64,000 nucleotides of DNA from Caulobacterales bacterium. GTDB taxonomy: Bacteria > Pseudomonadota > Alphaproteobacteria > Caulobacterales > Caulobacteraceae. Numbering within the stretch: the stretch's first letter is position 1; each line of letters opens with the position of its first letter. The translations under genes were made by a program, and so were the position numbers. The notes under the pieces were generated by a model. That model was not told where the DNA came from. It made no database searches and saw only the letters and a list, made by a program, of their open reading frames with translations. Positions 9,195 to 17,171 of this stretch are shown piece by piece. The DNA is taken from positions 29,583-93,582 of the forward strand of contig CANJID010000005.1 in assembly GCA_947474395.1 (NCBI GenBank), given 5' to 3'.

Positions 9195-11009
9195 ATGAAC
9201 GCGCCGGTCAAGCCTGTGGGCTTTCCGCTGCCCAGCTCTGTGAAGGTCATCCCGGGGACGGAGGCGGCCCAGGCCAGCTACCCCTACTTCATGCAGTTCG
9301 CGAAGGGGGATGACGAGCGGTTCTGGTTCTACAACTCGATGCACTTCCCCGAGCCGATGTCGGCCTTCGACACGGTGACGGGGGAGGCGGCCTACATCGC
9401 CCTGGGCGCCGCCAACACCCGCGTCCACGTCCTGCCGACCGTGCTCGGCATCGACCAGCGCATCATCAACGGGCGCATCTACATCGGCGGCAACGCCGTC
9501 ACCGACCCGGTCCAGATCGGCCGGCGCGTCGAGGAGTTCCAGCAGCGCGGGCTCTACTACTACGCCAACTGGGAGCAGCTCTACGCCCAGTGGAAGGTGA
9601 AGATGCTCGCCCTGATCAAGGACGCCGAGGACATCAAGATCCCCGAGCTTCCCGAGTTCGACGACCTCGCCTCGGTCCACGCGGGACGCGGCATCGCCCA
9701 GAACCACTTCGTCCTCACGGCCTATCACAAGACCATCGAGGGCTACTTCCGGATGTGGCACCACCACTTCGAGTTTCTTCTGCTCGGATATGGGGCCTAC
9801 ATGGTTTTCTTCGAGTTCTGCAAGAAGGCCTTCCCGGAGATCACCGACCAGACCGTCTCGCGCATGGTGGCCGGGATGAGCCCGGAATTCTTCCGTCCCG
9901 ACGATGAGCTGAAGGGCCTGGCGCGGCTCGCGGTCGAGCTCGATATCGACCACAAGTTCCCCGAGGACGGCAAGGCGGATGAGGTCCTGAAGTCCCTCGA
10001 GCAGATGGGCGAGCCGGGCAGGAAGTGGCTGGAGGCCTTCGAGAAGGCGCGCCATCCCTGGTTCAACGTCGGGGTCGGCGACGGCTTCTACCACTATCAC
10101 CGCAGCTGGAACGACGACCTGTCGATCCCCTTCTCGGCCATGCCCGGCTACATGCGCCAGGTCCGCGAGGGCAAGACCCTGGACCGTCCGATCGAGCGGC
10201 TGAAGGCCGAGCGCGAGCGGATCATCGCCGAGTACCGGGACCTCCTGAACACCGACGACGACCGCGCCGCTTTCGACCAGATGATCGGCCTGTCGCACCG
10301 GGTGTTCCCCTACGTCGAGGATCACAAGTTCTACTGCGAGCATTGGTACACCACCCTGTTCTTCAACAAGATCAGGGAGTTTGGCGGACTTCTTGCGCGT
10401 CACGACTTCTTCGCGTCCCCGGAGGACATCTTCCACCTGACCCGCTTCGAGGTGGACGCGGCCCTGTCCGACCTGATGACCTCCTGGTCCACAGGCTCGG
10501 CGCCGCGAGGGCCGGACCACTGGCCGCCGATCATCGCCATGCGCAAGGCCGCCATCGCCGAATGGGCCAAGCATCCCACTTCGCCGGCGCTGGGCGCCGT
10601 GCCGGACGTGATCGACGACCCGGCCATCGTCATGCTCTGGGGCATCACCTCGGAGAGCCTGAACGCCTGGCTGAACGAGGATGTGACCTCTAGCGAGATC
10701 AAGGGCTTCGCGGCTTCCCCGGGCGTGGTCGAGGGGATCGCCCGGGTGGTCAAGTCGGTGGATGAGATCGGCCGGCTGCAGGAGGGCGACATCCTGGTCT
10801 GCCCGGTCACCAACCCCACCTGGGCCCCGATCTTCCGCAAGATCGCCGCCACGGTCTCCGACATCGGCGGCTCCATGAGCCACGCCGCCATCGTCTGCCG
10901 CGAGTACGGCCTGCCCGCCGTGGTCGGCACCGGCACCGCCACCCAGCGGATCAAGGACGGCCAGCGCATCCGGGTCGACGGCTCGCGGGGCGTGGTGACG
11001 ATTCTCTGA
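9195..11009 (+). CDS. PEP-synthase-like dikinase, phosphohistidine subunit (AcvA/Hpe- or phenylphosphate-synthase-like)
   Basis: 604 residues. The C-terminal 100 residues are a PEP-utilising-enzyme mobile domain with GFAASPGVVEGIARV and the phospho-carrier motif GGSMSHAAIVCREYGLPAVVG, with His563. The first 500 residues lack an ATP-grasp domain and presumably bind the acceptor. The ATP-binding part is a separate gene downstream (11191). This two-subunit split matches phenylphosphate synthase of Thauera and the 4-hydroxyphenyl-ketone dikinases of the acetovanillone pathway. The predicted reaction is transfer of a phosphoryl group from ATP via phospho-His to a phenolic hydroxyl. A GGAGG site lies 8 nt before the ATG. 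Phenol as substrate is less likely because no UbiD-type phenylphosphate carboxylase is present. Confidence 0.88.
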   Translation: MNAPVKPVGFPLPSSVKVIPGTEAAQASYPYFMQFAKGDDERFWFYNSMHFPEPMSAFDTVTGEAAYIALGAANTRVHVLPTVLGIDQRIINGRIYIGGNAVTDPVQIGRRVEEFQQRGLYYYANWEQLYAQWKVKMLALIKDAEDIKIPELPEFDDLASVHAGRGIAQNHFVLTAYHKTIEGYFRMWHHHFEFLLLGYGAYMVFFEFCKKAFPEITDQTVSRMVAGMSPEFFRPDDELKGLARLAVELDIDHKFPEDGKADEVLKSLEQMGEPGRKWLEAFEKARHPWFNVGVGDGFYHYHRSWNDDLSIPFSAMPGYMRQVREGKTLDRPIERLKAERERIIAEYRDLLNTDDDRAAFDQMIGLSHRVFPYVEDHKFYCEHWYTTLFFNKIREFGGLLARHDFFASPEDIFHLTRFEVDAALSDLMTSWSTGSAPRGPDHWPPIIAMRKAAIAEWAKHPTSPALGAVPDVIDDPAIVMLWGITSESLNAWLNEDVTSSEIKGFAASPGVVEGIARVVKSVDEIGRLQEGDILVCPVTNPTWAPIFRKIAATVSDIGGSMSHAAIVCREYGLPAVVGTGTATQRIKDGQRIRVDGSRGVVTIL

Positions 11010-11046
11010 GGTTGTTCATGTTCAAAGTGACTGGTTTCGCGCCTTC

Positions 11047-11181
11047 ATCCCTCTCCCCGTCGGGGAGAGGTCGAGCAGGCGTCAGCCTGCCGGGTGAGGG
11101 GGGCTGGCATAATGCGGCTTCACCCTTAGCCCCCTCACCCGCAGCGCTGCGCGCTGTCGCCTCTCCCCACCGGGGAGAGGG
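11047..11181. repeat. Extragenic palindromic element, family R1, inside the operon
   Basis: A composite of three inverted repeats: CCCTCTCCCCgtCGGGGAGAGG at the left, a GCAGGCgtcaGCCTGC stem, and CTCTCCCCacCGGGGAGAGG at the right. It separates the two dikinase subunit genes. The same modules recur in the same order at 15575-15719. The right arm carries the purine stretch that probably serves as ribosome-binding site for the next gene. Confidence 0.85.
11172..11180 (+). promoter_or_regulatory. Repeat-derived Shine-Dalgarno for the ATP-binding subunit
   Basis: GGGGAGAGG, the right arm of the extragenic palindrome, ends about 10 nt before the ATG at 11191. No other purine-rich site is present. 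When the hairpin is folded the site would be sequestered, so translation of this subunit may depend on RNA structure. The functional claim is inference. Confidence 0.45.
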
Positions 11182-11190
11182 ATTAGAGTG

Positions 11191-12234
11191 ATGACCTCCA
11201 CCGAAACCATCGGCTGGTTCGCCGACATCGGCCTCGTCGACCGCCCGAGCGTGGGCGGCAAGGGCGGGAGCCTGGGCGAGCTGACCCGCGCCGGCATCGC
11301 CGTGCCCCCGGGCTTCGTCGTCCGCACCGCCGCCTTCGAGCGGTTCATCGAGGCGCTGGAAGCAAGTGCGCCCCTGCGAGCCGAGGTCGAGGCGTTGGAC
11401 CCGTCCGACCTCGACGCCGTGACCGCCTGCTCGAAGAAGCTGCGCGCGCGGCTGGAAGCCTCGGACATGCCCGACGCGCTGCGGGCCGAGATCGCGGGCG
11501 CCTACGCCGAGCTCGCCGGCGCGGACCGGCCGGTCGCCGTGCGCTCCTCGGCCACGACGGAAGACGCCGAGGACGCCAGCTTCGCCGGCCTGCAGGACAC
11601 TTTCCTCTGGGTGATGGGGGCTGACGAGGTCCTGCACCGGATCCGCACCTGCTGGGCCAGTCTCTATTCAGTGGAGTCCCTCAGCTATCGCCTGAAGCAC
11701 GGGCTGCCTGAGACCGGCGTCGCCATGGCGGTGGTGGTGCAGACCATGGTCGACGCCCGCACCGCAGGCGTCATGTTCACCCGCAGCCCCCTGACCGGCG
11801 ACCGTTCGGTGGTGGCGATCGAGGGAAGCTGGGGCCTCGGCTCCTCCGTGGTCGGCGGGGAGGTGACCCCCGACCGCTTCGTGGTCTCAAAGATCACCGG
11901 CGAGATCTCGGTGCGCGACATCTCGAAAAAGCTGATCCAGCACGTCCCCGCCGCGGCCGGGGGCGTTGACGAGCTCGACGTGCCCACCGAGCGCCAGACC
12001 ATCCCCTGCCTGTCCGACGAGGAGATTTCCGCCCTGACCGACACCGCCAAGAAGGTCGAGCGCCACTACGGCCGGCCCCAGGACATCGAGTGGGCCGTGG
12101 ACCAGGGCGGGGCCCTGATGCTGCTGCAGAGCCGGCCCGAGACGGTCTGGTCGCAGAAGGAGGCCGCCCCCGTCGCCAAGCCCCAGGCCGATCCCCTGAT
12201 GCATGTGCTGTCGATCTTCGGAGGCAAGCGGTGA
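11191..12234 (+). CDS. PEP-synthase-like dikinase, ATP-binding subunit
   Basis: About 347 residues covering only the PEP/pyruvate-binding ATP-grasp portion of PEP synthase. It has GKGGSLGELTRAGIAVPPGF at the N-terminus, VRSSATTEDAEDASFAGLQ around residue 110, GVMFTRSPLTGD with GSWGLG around 190-215, and the terminal ALMLLQSRPETVW. A full PEP synthase of about 800 residues would continue into the phospho-His and substrate domains, which here are the 9195 gene. Together the two would form a dikinase that makes phospho-His from ATP. A GTG at 11188 directly precedes the ATG and is an alternative start. Its stop overlaps the next gene's GTG by 4 nt. Confidence 0.88.
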   Translation: MTSTETIGWFADIGLVDRPSVGGKGGSLGELTRAGIAVPPGFVVRTAAFERFIEALEASAPLRAEVEALDPSDLDAVTACSKKLRARLEASDMPDALRAEIAGAYAELAGADRPVAVRSSATTEDAEDASFAGLQDTFLWVMGADEVLHRIRTCWASLYSVESLSYRLKHGLPETGVAMAVVVQTMVDARTAGVMFTRSPLTGDRSVVAIEGSWGLGSSVVGGEVTPDRFVVSKITGEISVRDISKKLIQHVPAAAGGVDELDVPTERQTIPCLSDEEISALTDTAKKVERHYGRPQDIEWAVDQGGALMLLQSRPETVWSQKEAAPVAKPQADPLMHVLSIFGGKR

Positions 12235-12698
12235 GCCTGAAGCCCGACGACATCCGCGAGATCATGGCCCTGCTCGAGGGCTCCAGCTTCGACGAGCTGA
12301 CCCTGGAGACCGGCGGCGAGAAGCTGACCCTGCGGCGCGGCAGCCCCGTCGCCCGCGCCGACTACGCCCCGTCGCAGGCGCCGACCGCGACCCAGGCCGC
12401 GCCGGCGCCGGCGAAATCCGGTCCGACCGCCGCGGCGGCCTCCACCGATCCCAATGTGACGGACGTGCCGGCGCCGCTGCTGGGCGACTTCTACTGGGCC
12501 CCCAAGCCGGGCGCCGAGCCCTTCGTGACGGTGGGCCAGAAGGTCGAGCCCGACACGGTGGTCGGCATCATCGAGGTGATGAAGCTGATGAACTCCATCC
12601 GCGCCGGGGTGGCCGGGGTGGTGGAGGAGGTCTGCGCCCCCAACGGCCGGCTGGTGGAATACGGCCAGGTCCTGATGCGGGTCAGGACCGGCGCGTGA
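12231..12698 (+). CDS. Biotin carboxyl carrier protein
   Basis: 155 residues. A short N-terminal helix-strand segment (DIREIMALLEGSSFDELTLE), as in AccB, is followed by an Ala/Pro-rich linker (about 47-80) and a biotinyl domain with the EVMKLMN motif, whose Lys118 would be biotinylated. The GTG start at 12231 is inferred from the 4-nt GTGA overlap with the upstream stop; the longer open frame upstream does not encode family sequence. It is one of three consecutive carboxylase subunits, so biotin is carried in trans between carboxylase and carboxyltransferase. Confidence 0.93.
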   Translation: MSLKPDDIREIMALLEGSSFDELTLETGGEKLTLRRGSPVARADYAPSQAPTATQAAPAPAKSGPTAAAASTDPNVTDVPAPLLGDFYWAPKPGAEPFVTVGQKVEPDTVVGIIEVMKLMNSIRAGVAGVVEEVCAPNGRLVEYGQVLMRVRTGA

Positions 12699-14068
12699 GC
12701 GACCGGACCATCCGCAGGATCCTGATCGCCAACCGCGGCGAGATCGCCCTGCGCGTCATCCGCACCTGCCATCGGCTGGGGATCGAGACCGTGCTGGCGG
12801 CCTCCGAGGCCGACATGGAGAGCCTGCCCGCGCGCATCGCGGGGCGGACCGTCTGCATCGGCCCGGCGCGACCCGGCGAAAGCTACCTGAAGCCTGAGAC
12901 CATCGTGCAGGCGGCCCTCGGCGTGGAGGCCGACGCCGTCCATCCCGGCTACGGCTTCCTGTCGGAGAACCCCAGGCTCGCGCGCCTGTGCGAGCAGGAG
13001 AAGATCGCCTTCATCGGCCCGACCGCCGAACAGATCGAGGCGGTGGGGGACAAGCTTTCCGCCCGCGCCCTGGCCGAGGCGGCCGGCGTGCCGGTCGCGC
13101 CCGGCGGGCCGGTCGAAACACCTGAGGCCGCCCGCGCCATGGCGGAACGGATCGGCGCGCCCCTGCTGATCAAGGCGGTCGGCGGCGGCGGCGGGCGCGG
13201 CATGAAGCGGGTGGACGACCTGTCGCTCCTCGACGAAGCCATGTCCCTGGCGGCGTCCGAGGCGGGCTCGGCCTTCGGCGACGCGCGGGTCTATCTGGAA
13301 CGCTACGTCGAGCGCGGCCGCCACGTCGAGGTCCAGGTCCTGGGCGACGGGGAGCGGGTGATCCACCTCGGCGACCGGGACTGCTCGGTGCAGCGCCGCT
13401 ACCAGAAGATGATCGAGGAGGCGCCCGCGCCGTCCCTGCCCGACGCCATGCGGGCCGGACTGCACCAGGCCGCCGTCCGTTTCGGGGAGCGCATCGGCTA
13501 CCGCGGCGCCGGCACGGTGGAGTTCCTGGTCGATACGGTGCGGGGCGAATTCTACTTCCTGGAGATGAACGCCCGCATCCAGGTCGAGCATCCGGTCACC
13601 GAGGCCATCACCGGCATCGACCTGGTGGCCGAGCAGATCGCGGTGGCGGAGGGCCGGCCCCTGCGCCTGGCCCAACATGATGTGCCGTTCCTGGGCCACG
13701 CCGTCGAATGCCGCGTCAACGCCGAGGACCCGGCCCGCGACTTCCAGCCGTCGCCCGGGACCATCACCCACGTCCGCTGGCCGACGGGGGAGGGCATCCG
13801 CGTCGACACCCACATCGGCCCGGGCAGCAAGGTGCCGCCGTACTACGACTCCATGGTCGCCAAGATCATCGCCCACGGCCCTGACCGGGCGACGGCGCTG
13901 GCCCGCCTGCGCCAGGCCCTGGCGGCGACGGAGCTCGAGGGCATCAGGACCAACATCGGCTTCCAGGCGTCCATCCTGGCGGACGCCGAGTTCAACGGGG
14001 GCGGGGTCGACACCGGATTCCTGCCCCGCTTCATGGCGCGGACGGCGCCCGTCACGGCGGAGGCCTGA
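12695..14068 (+). CDS. Biotin carboxylase subunit (AccC-like)
   Basis: 457 residues with all biotin carboxylase hallmarks: RRILIANRGEIALRVIRTC at the N-terminus, HPGYGFLSENPRLA around 85, the ATP-grasp glycine loop KAVGGGGGRGMK around 160, the EVQVLGDG and CSVQRRYQK segments, and EMNARIQVEHPVTE around 290 for metal and bicarbonate binding. It carboxylates the biotin carrier using ATP and bicarbonate. The start at 12695 overlaps the carrier gene stop as GTGA. Dedicated copies such as this one, in a catabolic operon, are distinct from the housekeeping acetyl-CoA carboxylase gene, where accB and accC stand alone. Confidence 0.95.
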   Translation: MSDRTIRRILIANRGEIALRVIRTCHRLGIETVLAASEADMESLPARIAGRTVCIGPARPGESYLKPETIVQAALGVEADAVHPGYGFLSENPRLARLCEQEKIAFIGPTAEQIEAVGDKLSARALAEAAGVPVAPGGPVETPEAARAMAERIGAPLLIKAVGGGGGRGMKRVDDLSLLDEAMSLAASEAGSAFGDARVYLERYVERGRHVEVQVLGDGERVIHLGDRDCSVQRRYQKMIEEAPAPSLPDAMRAGLHQAAVRFGERIGYRGAGTVEFLVDTVRGEFYFLEMNARIQVEHPVTEAITGIDLVAEQIAVAEGRPLRLAQHDVPFLGHAVECRVNAEDPARDFQPSPGTITHVRWPTGEGIRVDTHIGPGSKVPPYYDSMVAKIIAHGPDRATALARLRQALAATELEGIRTNIGFQASILADAEFNGGGVDTGFLPRFMARTAPVTAEA

Positions 14069-14070
14069 GC

Positions 14071-15558
14071 ATGGCCAATATCGGACTGGTCGAGACATCC
14101 CTGCGGGACGGTAACCAGAGCCTCTGGGGCGCCACCGGCATGAATACGGCGATGATGCTGTCGGCCGCGCCGATCATGGAGCGGGTCGGCTTCAAGGCCA
14201 TCGACTTCACCACCTCGACCCACATGGCGGTGGCGGCGCGGTTCACCAAGGAAGACCCCTGGCAGCGCATCCGCGCCATGGCCGCCCTGACGCCCAACAC
14301 CCCGCTGCAGTTCCTGACCACGGGGTTCCGCTTCATCTCCTGGGAGACGGCGAGCCCGGAGTTCATGGACCTCGTCTACGCCACGCTCATCAAGAACGGC
14401 ATCCGCCGCTTCGCCGTCGCCGACCCGATGAACGACATGGCCGCCCAGCTCGCGGGCGCGCGGATGATCAAGGCCCATGGCGGGGAGCATGTGATCTGCG
14501 CCCTGACCTATTCGATCAGCCCGGTCCATGACGACGCCCACTACATCGAGCGGGCGCGGGGGCTGGCGGCCTCCAGGGATGTGGACGCCCTCTACATCAA
14601 GGACCCCGGCGGTCTGCTGACACCGATCCGCGCCCAGACCCTGATCCCGGCGATCAAGCAGGCGATGGGCCCCAAGCCGCTGGAGCTGCACGCCCACTGC
14701 ACCATCGGCCTGGCGGACCTCGTCTACATGGACGCCCCCAACTACGGGGTGACGACGCTCCAGTGCGCCACCGGCGCGGCGGCGGACGGGACCTCCAATC
14801 CCCCGGTCGAGCGGACGGTCTCCAATCTCCGGGCCCTCGGCCACACGGTGGAGATCGACGACAAGGCCTTAGGGGAACTCAGCCGCTACATGAACGCCTT
14901 GGCCGAGGCCGAAGGCCTGCCCGCCGGCAAGCCGCAGGGATTCAACGCCGCCTACCTGCGCCACCAGCTTCCCGGCGGCGTGGTCGGCACCATGCGGCGG
15001 CACCTGGCCGAAGCGCGCCTGGCCGACAAGGAGCAGGCGGTGATCGAGGAGCTGGCCCGCGTGCGCGAGGAGCTCGGCTGGCCCATCGTCATGACGCCCT
15101 TCGCCCAGATGGTCGTCACCCAGGCGACCATGAACGTGATGAGCCCCGAGCGGTACGCTGTGATCCCCGACGAGGTGATCCGCTACGCCATCGGCCGATT
15201 CGGGCGGCCCAACGTGCCCCTCGACCCCGATGTCATGGACCGCATCGACAGCCTGCCGCGCACCAAAGAGCTGCGCGCGGAAGCCGAGATGGCGCCCCTG
15301 TCGGACCTGCGCCGCCGCATCGGCCCCAACCTGTCGGACGAGGAGTTCCTGCTCCGCGCCACCATGCCCGGCGGCCAGATCGACGCCATGATGGCCAACG
15401 GGCCTGCAGCCCAGGTCTACGACCCCTCCATGGCGGCCGTGCTGAACGCCGTGCGCGAAGCCGTCGGCCGAACCGATATCTCCGAGCTCGTGCTGGAGAA
15501 GCCCGGCTTCAAGTTGCAGCTCAACGGCCGCCCCCGCTCCAACCTGGCCATGGCATGA
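14071..15558 (+). CDS. Carboxyltransferase subunit, DRE-TIM/pyruvate-carboxylase-like fold
   Basis: 495 residues related to the carboxyltransferase of pyruvate carboxylase, oxaloacetate decarboxylase and transcarboxylase 5S. The metal site is intact: ETSLRDGNQSLWG with Asp13, LHAHCTIG with His207 and His209, and probable carbamylated Lys177 in YIKDPGGLLTP. Substrate-contacting motifs differ from the pyruvate enzymes: DPGG replaces DMAG, HAHCTIG replaces HTHDTSG, and the region at 83-93 (TTGFRFISWET) does not show the usual RGxNxVGY pyruvate-binding segment. This supports a non-pyruvate acceptor such as a phosphorylated aryl methyl ketone, carboxylated at the methyl carbon. The C-terminal tail resembles a BCCP-docking segment without its own biotin site. 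Confidence 0.9.
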   Translation: MANIGLVETSLRDGNQSLWGATGMNTAMMLSAAPIMERVGFKAIDFTTSTHMAVAARFTKEDPWQRIRAMAALTPNTPLQFLTTGFRFISWETASPEFMDLVYATLIKNGIRRFAVADPMNDMAAQLAGARMIKAHGGEHVICALTYSISPVHDDAHYIERARGLAASRDVDALYIKDPGGLLTPIRAQTLIPAIKQAMGPKPLELHAHCTIGLADLVYMDAPNYGVTTLQCATGAAADGTSNPPVERTVSNLRALGHTVEIDDKALGELSRYMNALAEAEGLPAGKPQGFNAAYLRHQLPGGVVGTMRRHLAEARLADKEQAVIEELARVREELGWPIVMTPFAQMVVTQATMNVMSPERYAVIPDEVIRYAIGRFGRPNVPLDPDVMDRIDSLPRTKELRAEAEMAPLSDLRRRIGPNLSDEEFLLRATMPGGQIDAMMANGPAAQVYDPSMAAVLNAVREAVGRTDISELVLEKPGFKLQLNGRPRSNLAMA

Positions 15559-15574
15559 GTGCGCTTCCCTCTTA

Positions 15575-15719
15575 CCCCTCTCCCCGGCGGGGAGAGGTCG
15601 AGCAGGCGTCAGCCTGCCGGGTGAGGGGGCCAAGGATAAAGCCGCACCACGCCAGTCCCCCTCACCCTCCCACACCGCTTCGCGGCGCGGGCCCCTCCCT
15701 CTCCCCACCGGGGAGAGGT
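15575..15719. repeat. Extragenic palindromic element, family R1, second intra-operon copy
   Basis: It repeats the module order of 11047-11181: CCCTCTCCCCggCGGGGAGAGG, GCAGGCgtcaGCCTGC, then a variable centre and CCCTCTCCCCacCGGGGAGAGG. It lies between the carboxyltransferase and phosphatase genes. Confidence 0.85.
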
Positions 15720-15736
15720 GTTCAGAGACCAGCTCC

Positions 15737-16564
15737 ATGACCCAACCCGTTCGCGGTTTCATGTTCGACGTCGACGGCACCCTGGTGCTCGGCGATCGCA
15801 GCGGGGCGGGCCAGTACAAGGTCCTGCCCGGCGCCGGCGAGGTGCTGGAGACGCTGAGGACGCGGGGCATCCCCTACGTCCTGCTGACCAACGGCAGCGG
15901 CTACAATCCGCCGGTGGTGGCTGCGCGCCTGAGGGGCGTGGGCCTGGCGGTCGAGGACGCCCAGATGCTGACGCCGTCGAGCGTCACGGCCGACTACCTC
16001 TCCCGCAAAGGCGTGAAGCGCTGCCTCATCCTCGGCACGCCCGGGGTGGGACAGCCCCTGGCGGACGCCGGCGTCGAGGCGGTCCACCCCGAGCACCCCG
16101 GCGATCACAACGTCCAGGCGGTCTACGTGGGCTGGCATCCGGACTGCAACATGCGCGACATCGAGGCCGCCTGTCAGTCGATCTGGGCGGGGGCGGGGTT
16201 CTACGTCGCCTCCGACGTGCCTTTCTTCGCCACCCAGGCGGGGCGCTCCATCGGCTATTCCCACGCCATCGTCGCGGCGATCCGCAGTCTGACCAAGAAG
16301 CGCGCCATCGTGCTGGGCAAGCCCTCCACCCACGCCATGCGCTTCGTCGCCCGCAAGCTCGGCGTCCGCGTCGCCGAGGTGGGCGTGGTCGGCGATGACC
16401 CGCAGCTGGAATCCGCCATGGCCATTGCGACGGGGGCGACGGCGTTCGCGGTCGCCACGGGGCTCACGCCTTACGAGGCGTGGATCGCCATGCCGAAAGG
16501 CCGCCGTCCGCACCATGCCCTGCACGCCGTCGGAGACCTGCTGAAGAACGGGCTGATCCCATGA
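15737..16564 (+). CDS. HAD superfamily (NagD/IIA type) phosphatase
   Basis: 275 residues with the four HAD motifs: nucleophile FDVDGTLVLGD near residue 14, LLTNGSG near 53, the lysine in LGKPSTH near 195, and acidic GVVGDDPQLESA near 215. The IIA cap (about 75-185) includes CHAIG-like GWHPDCNMRD. NagD-type enzymes hydrolyse small phosphomonoesters and aryl phosphates. As the sixth gene of the dikinase-carboxylase run it would remove the phosphate after carboxylation, matching the phosphatase step of the acetovanillone pathways. That functional link is inference from gene order. It overlaps the next gene by 4 nt. Confidence 0.88.
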   Translation: MTQPVRGFMFDVDGTLVLGDRSGAGQYKVLPGAGEVLETLRTRGIPYVLLTNGSGYNPPVVAARLRGVGLAVEDAQMLTPSSVTADYLSRKGVKRCLILGTPGVGQPLADAGVEAVHPEHPGDHNVQAVYVGWHPDCNMRDIEAACQSIWAGAGFYVASDVPFFATQAGRSIGYSHAIVAAIRSLTKKRAIVLGKPSTHAMRFVARKLGVRVAEVGVVGDDPQLESAMAIATGATAFAVATGLTPYEAWIAMPKGRRPHHALHAVGDLLKNGLIP

Positions 16565-16980
16565 CCGACGCCATCGTCGTTTCGCGCCGTTACGACCTTC
16601 CCGCCGAGCAGGTGTTCGACGCCTGGATCACGCCGGAGACGGCCAAGCGGTTCCTGTTCGCCACCCCGACCGGGACCATGGTCCGCACCGACATCGACGC
16701 CCGCGTCGGCGGCCGTTTCACCTTCACCGACCGGCGGAACGGGGACGACATCGACCACGTCGGCGAATATCTCGAGGTCGACCGGCCGCGGCGCCTGGTC
16801 TTCAGCTTCGCCGTGCCGAAGTTCTCGGCCGACTACACCACCGTCGCCATCGACATCGCCCCGACTTCCGGCGGCTGCGACCTCACCCTGACCCACACCG
16901 GCGTCCTGCCCGAATGGACCGAGCGCACCAGGCAGGGCTGGACCAAGATTCTCGACGCCCTGGCCGCCTCGCTGGCCTGA
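16561..16980 (+). CDS. SRPBCC (AHSA1-like) domain protein
   Basis: A 139-residue START/AHSA1-type protein. Recognisable are the N-terminal strand-helix IVVSRRYDLPAEQVFDAWI, WITPETAKRFLF, the GGRFTFTDRR strand turn, EVDRPRRLVFSFAVP and the long C-terminal helix beginning GWTKILDALAASL. These domains form hydrophobic cavities for aromatic or lipid ligands. The ATGA overlap with the phosphatase gene suggests it belongs to the same pathway, perhaps as a hydrolase or binding protein for a product. No catalytic residues can be named. Confidence 0.88.
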   Translation: MTDAIVVSRRYDLPAEQVFDAWITPETAKRFLFATPTGTMVRTDIDARVGGRFTFTDRRNGDDIDHVGEYLEVDRPRRLVFSFAVPKFSADYTTVAIDIAPTSGGCDLTLTHTGVLPEWTERTRQGWTKILDALAASLA

Positions 16981-16993
16981 GCCAACCCAATCC

Positions 16994-17112
16994 CGCTCAT
17001 CCCGGCGAAAGCCGCGATCCAGGTTTTGGCCGCGCGCGGCAAGATCGGCCGCTGATCCACTGTGCGGATTTACAAAAAAAGCCTGGGCCCCGGCCCTCGC
17101 CGGGATGAGCGG
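16994..17112. repeat. Extragenic palindrome, family R2
   Basis: A large inverted repeat: CCGCTCATCCCGGCGAAAGC at the left pairs with GGCCCTCGCCGGGATGAGCGG at the right, with inner AAAAAAAGCCTGGGCCCCGG. A second copy with the same outer arms is at 55941-56037. It lies at the probable end of the carboxylase operon and before the ThDP-enzyme gene, so it may also act as a terminator or RNA boundary. Confidence 0.85.
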
Positions 17113-17171
17113 ATCTAATGGGATGGATGTCGGGCTGGCTTAGCCCCGTTTCCGAACGCTATACCGCTCCC

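Noticed and set aside
9195..12234. Phenylphosphate synthase for anaerobic phenol degradation
   Set aside because: The two dikinase subunits fit, but there is no UbiD-type phenylphosphate carboxylase. The adjacent biotin-dependent carboxylase fits the hydroxyaryl-ketone route better.
12231..15558. Ordinary pyruvate carboxylase or oxaloacetate decarboxylase
   Set aside because: The pyruvate-binding motifs in the carboxyltransferase are changed, no membrane decarboxylase subunit is present, and the genes are embedded with a dikinase and phosphatase.
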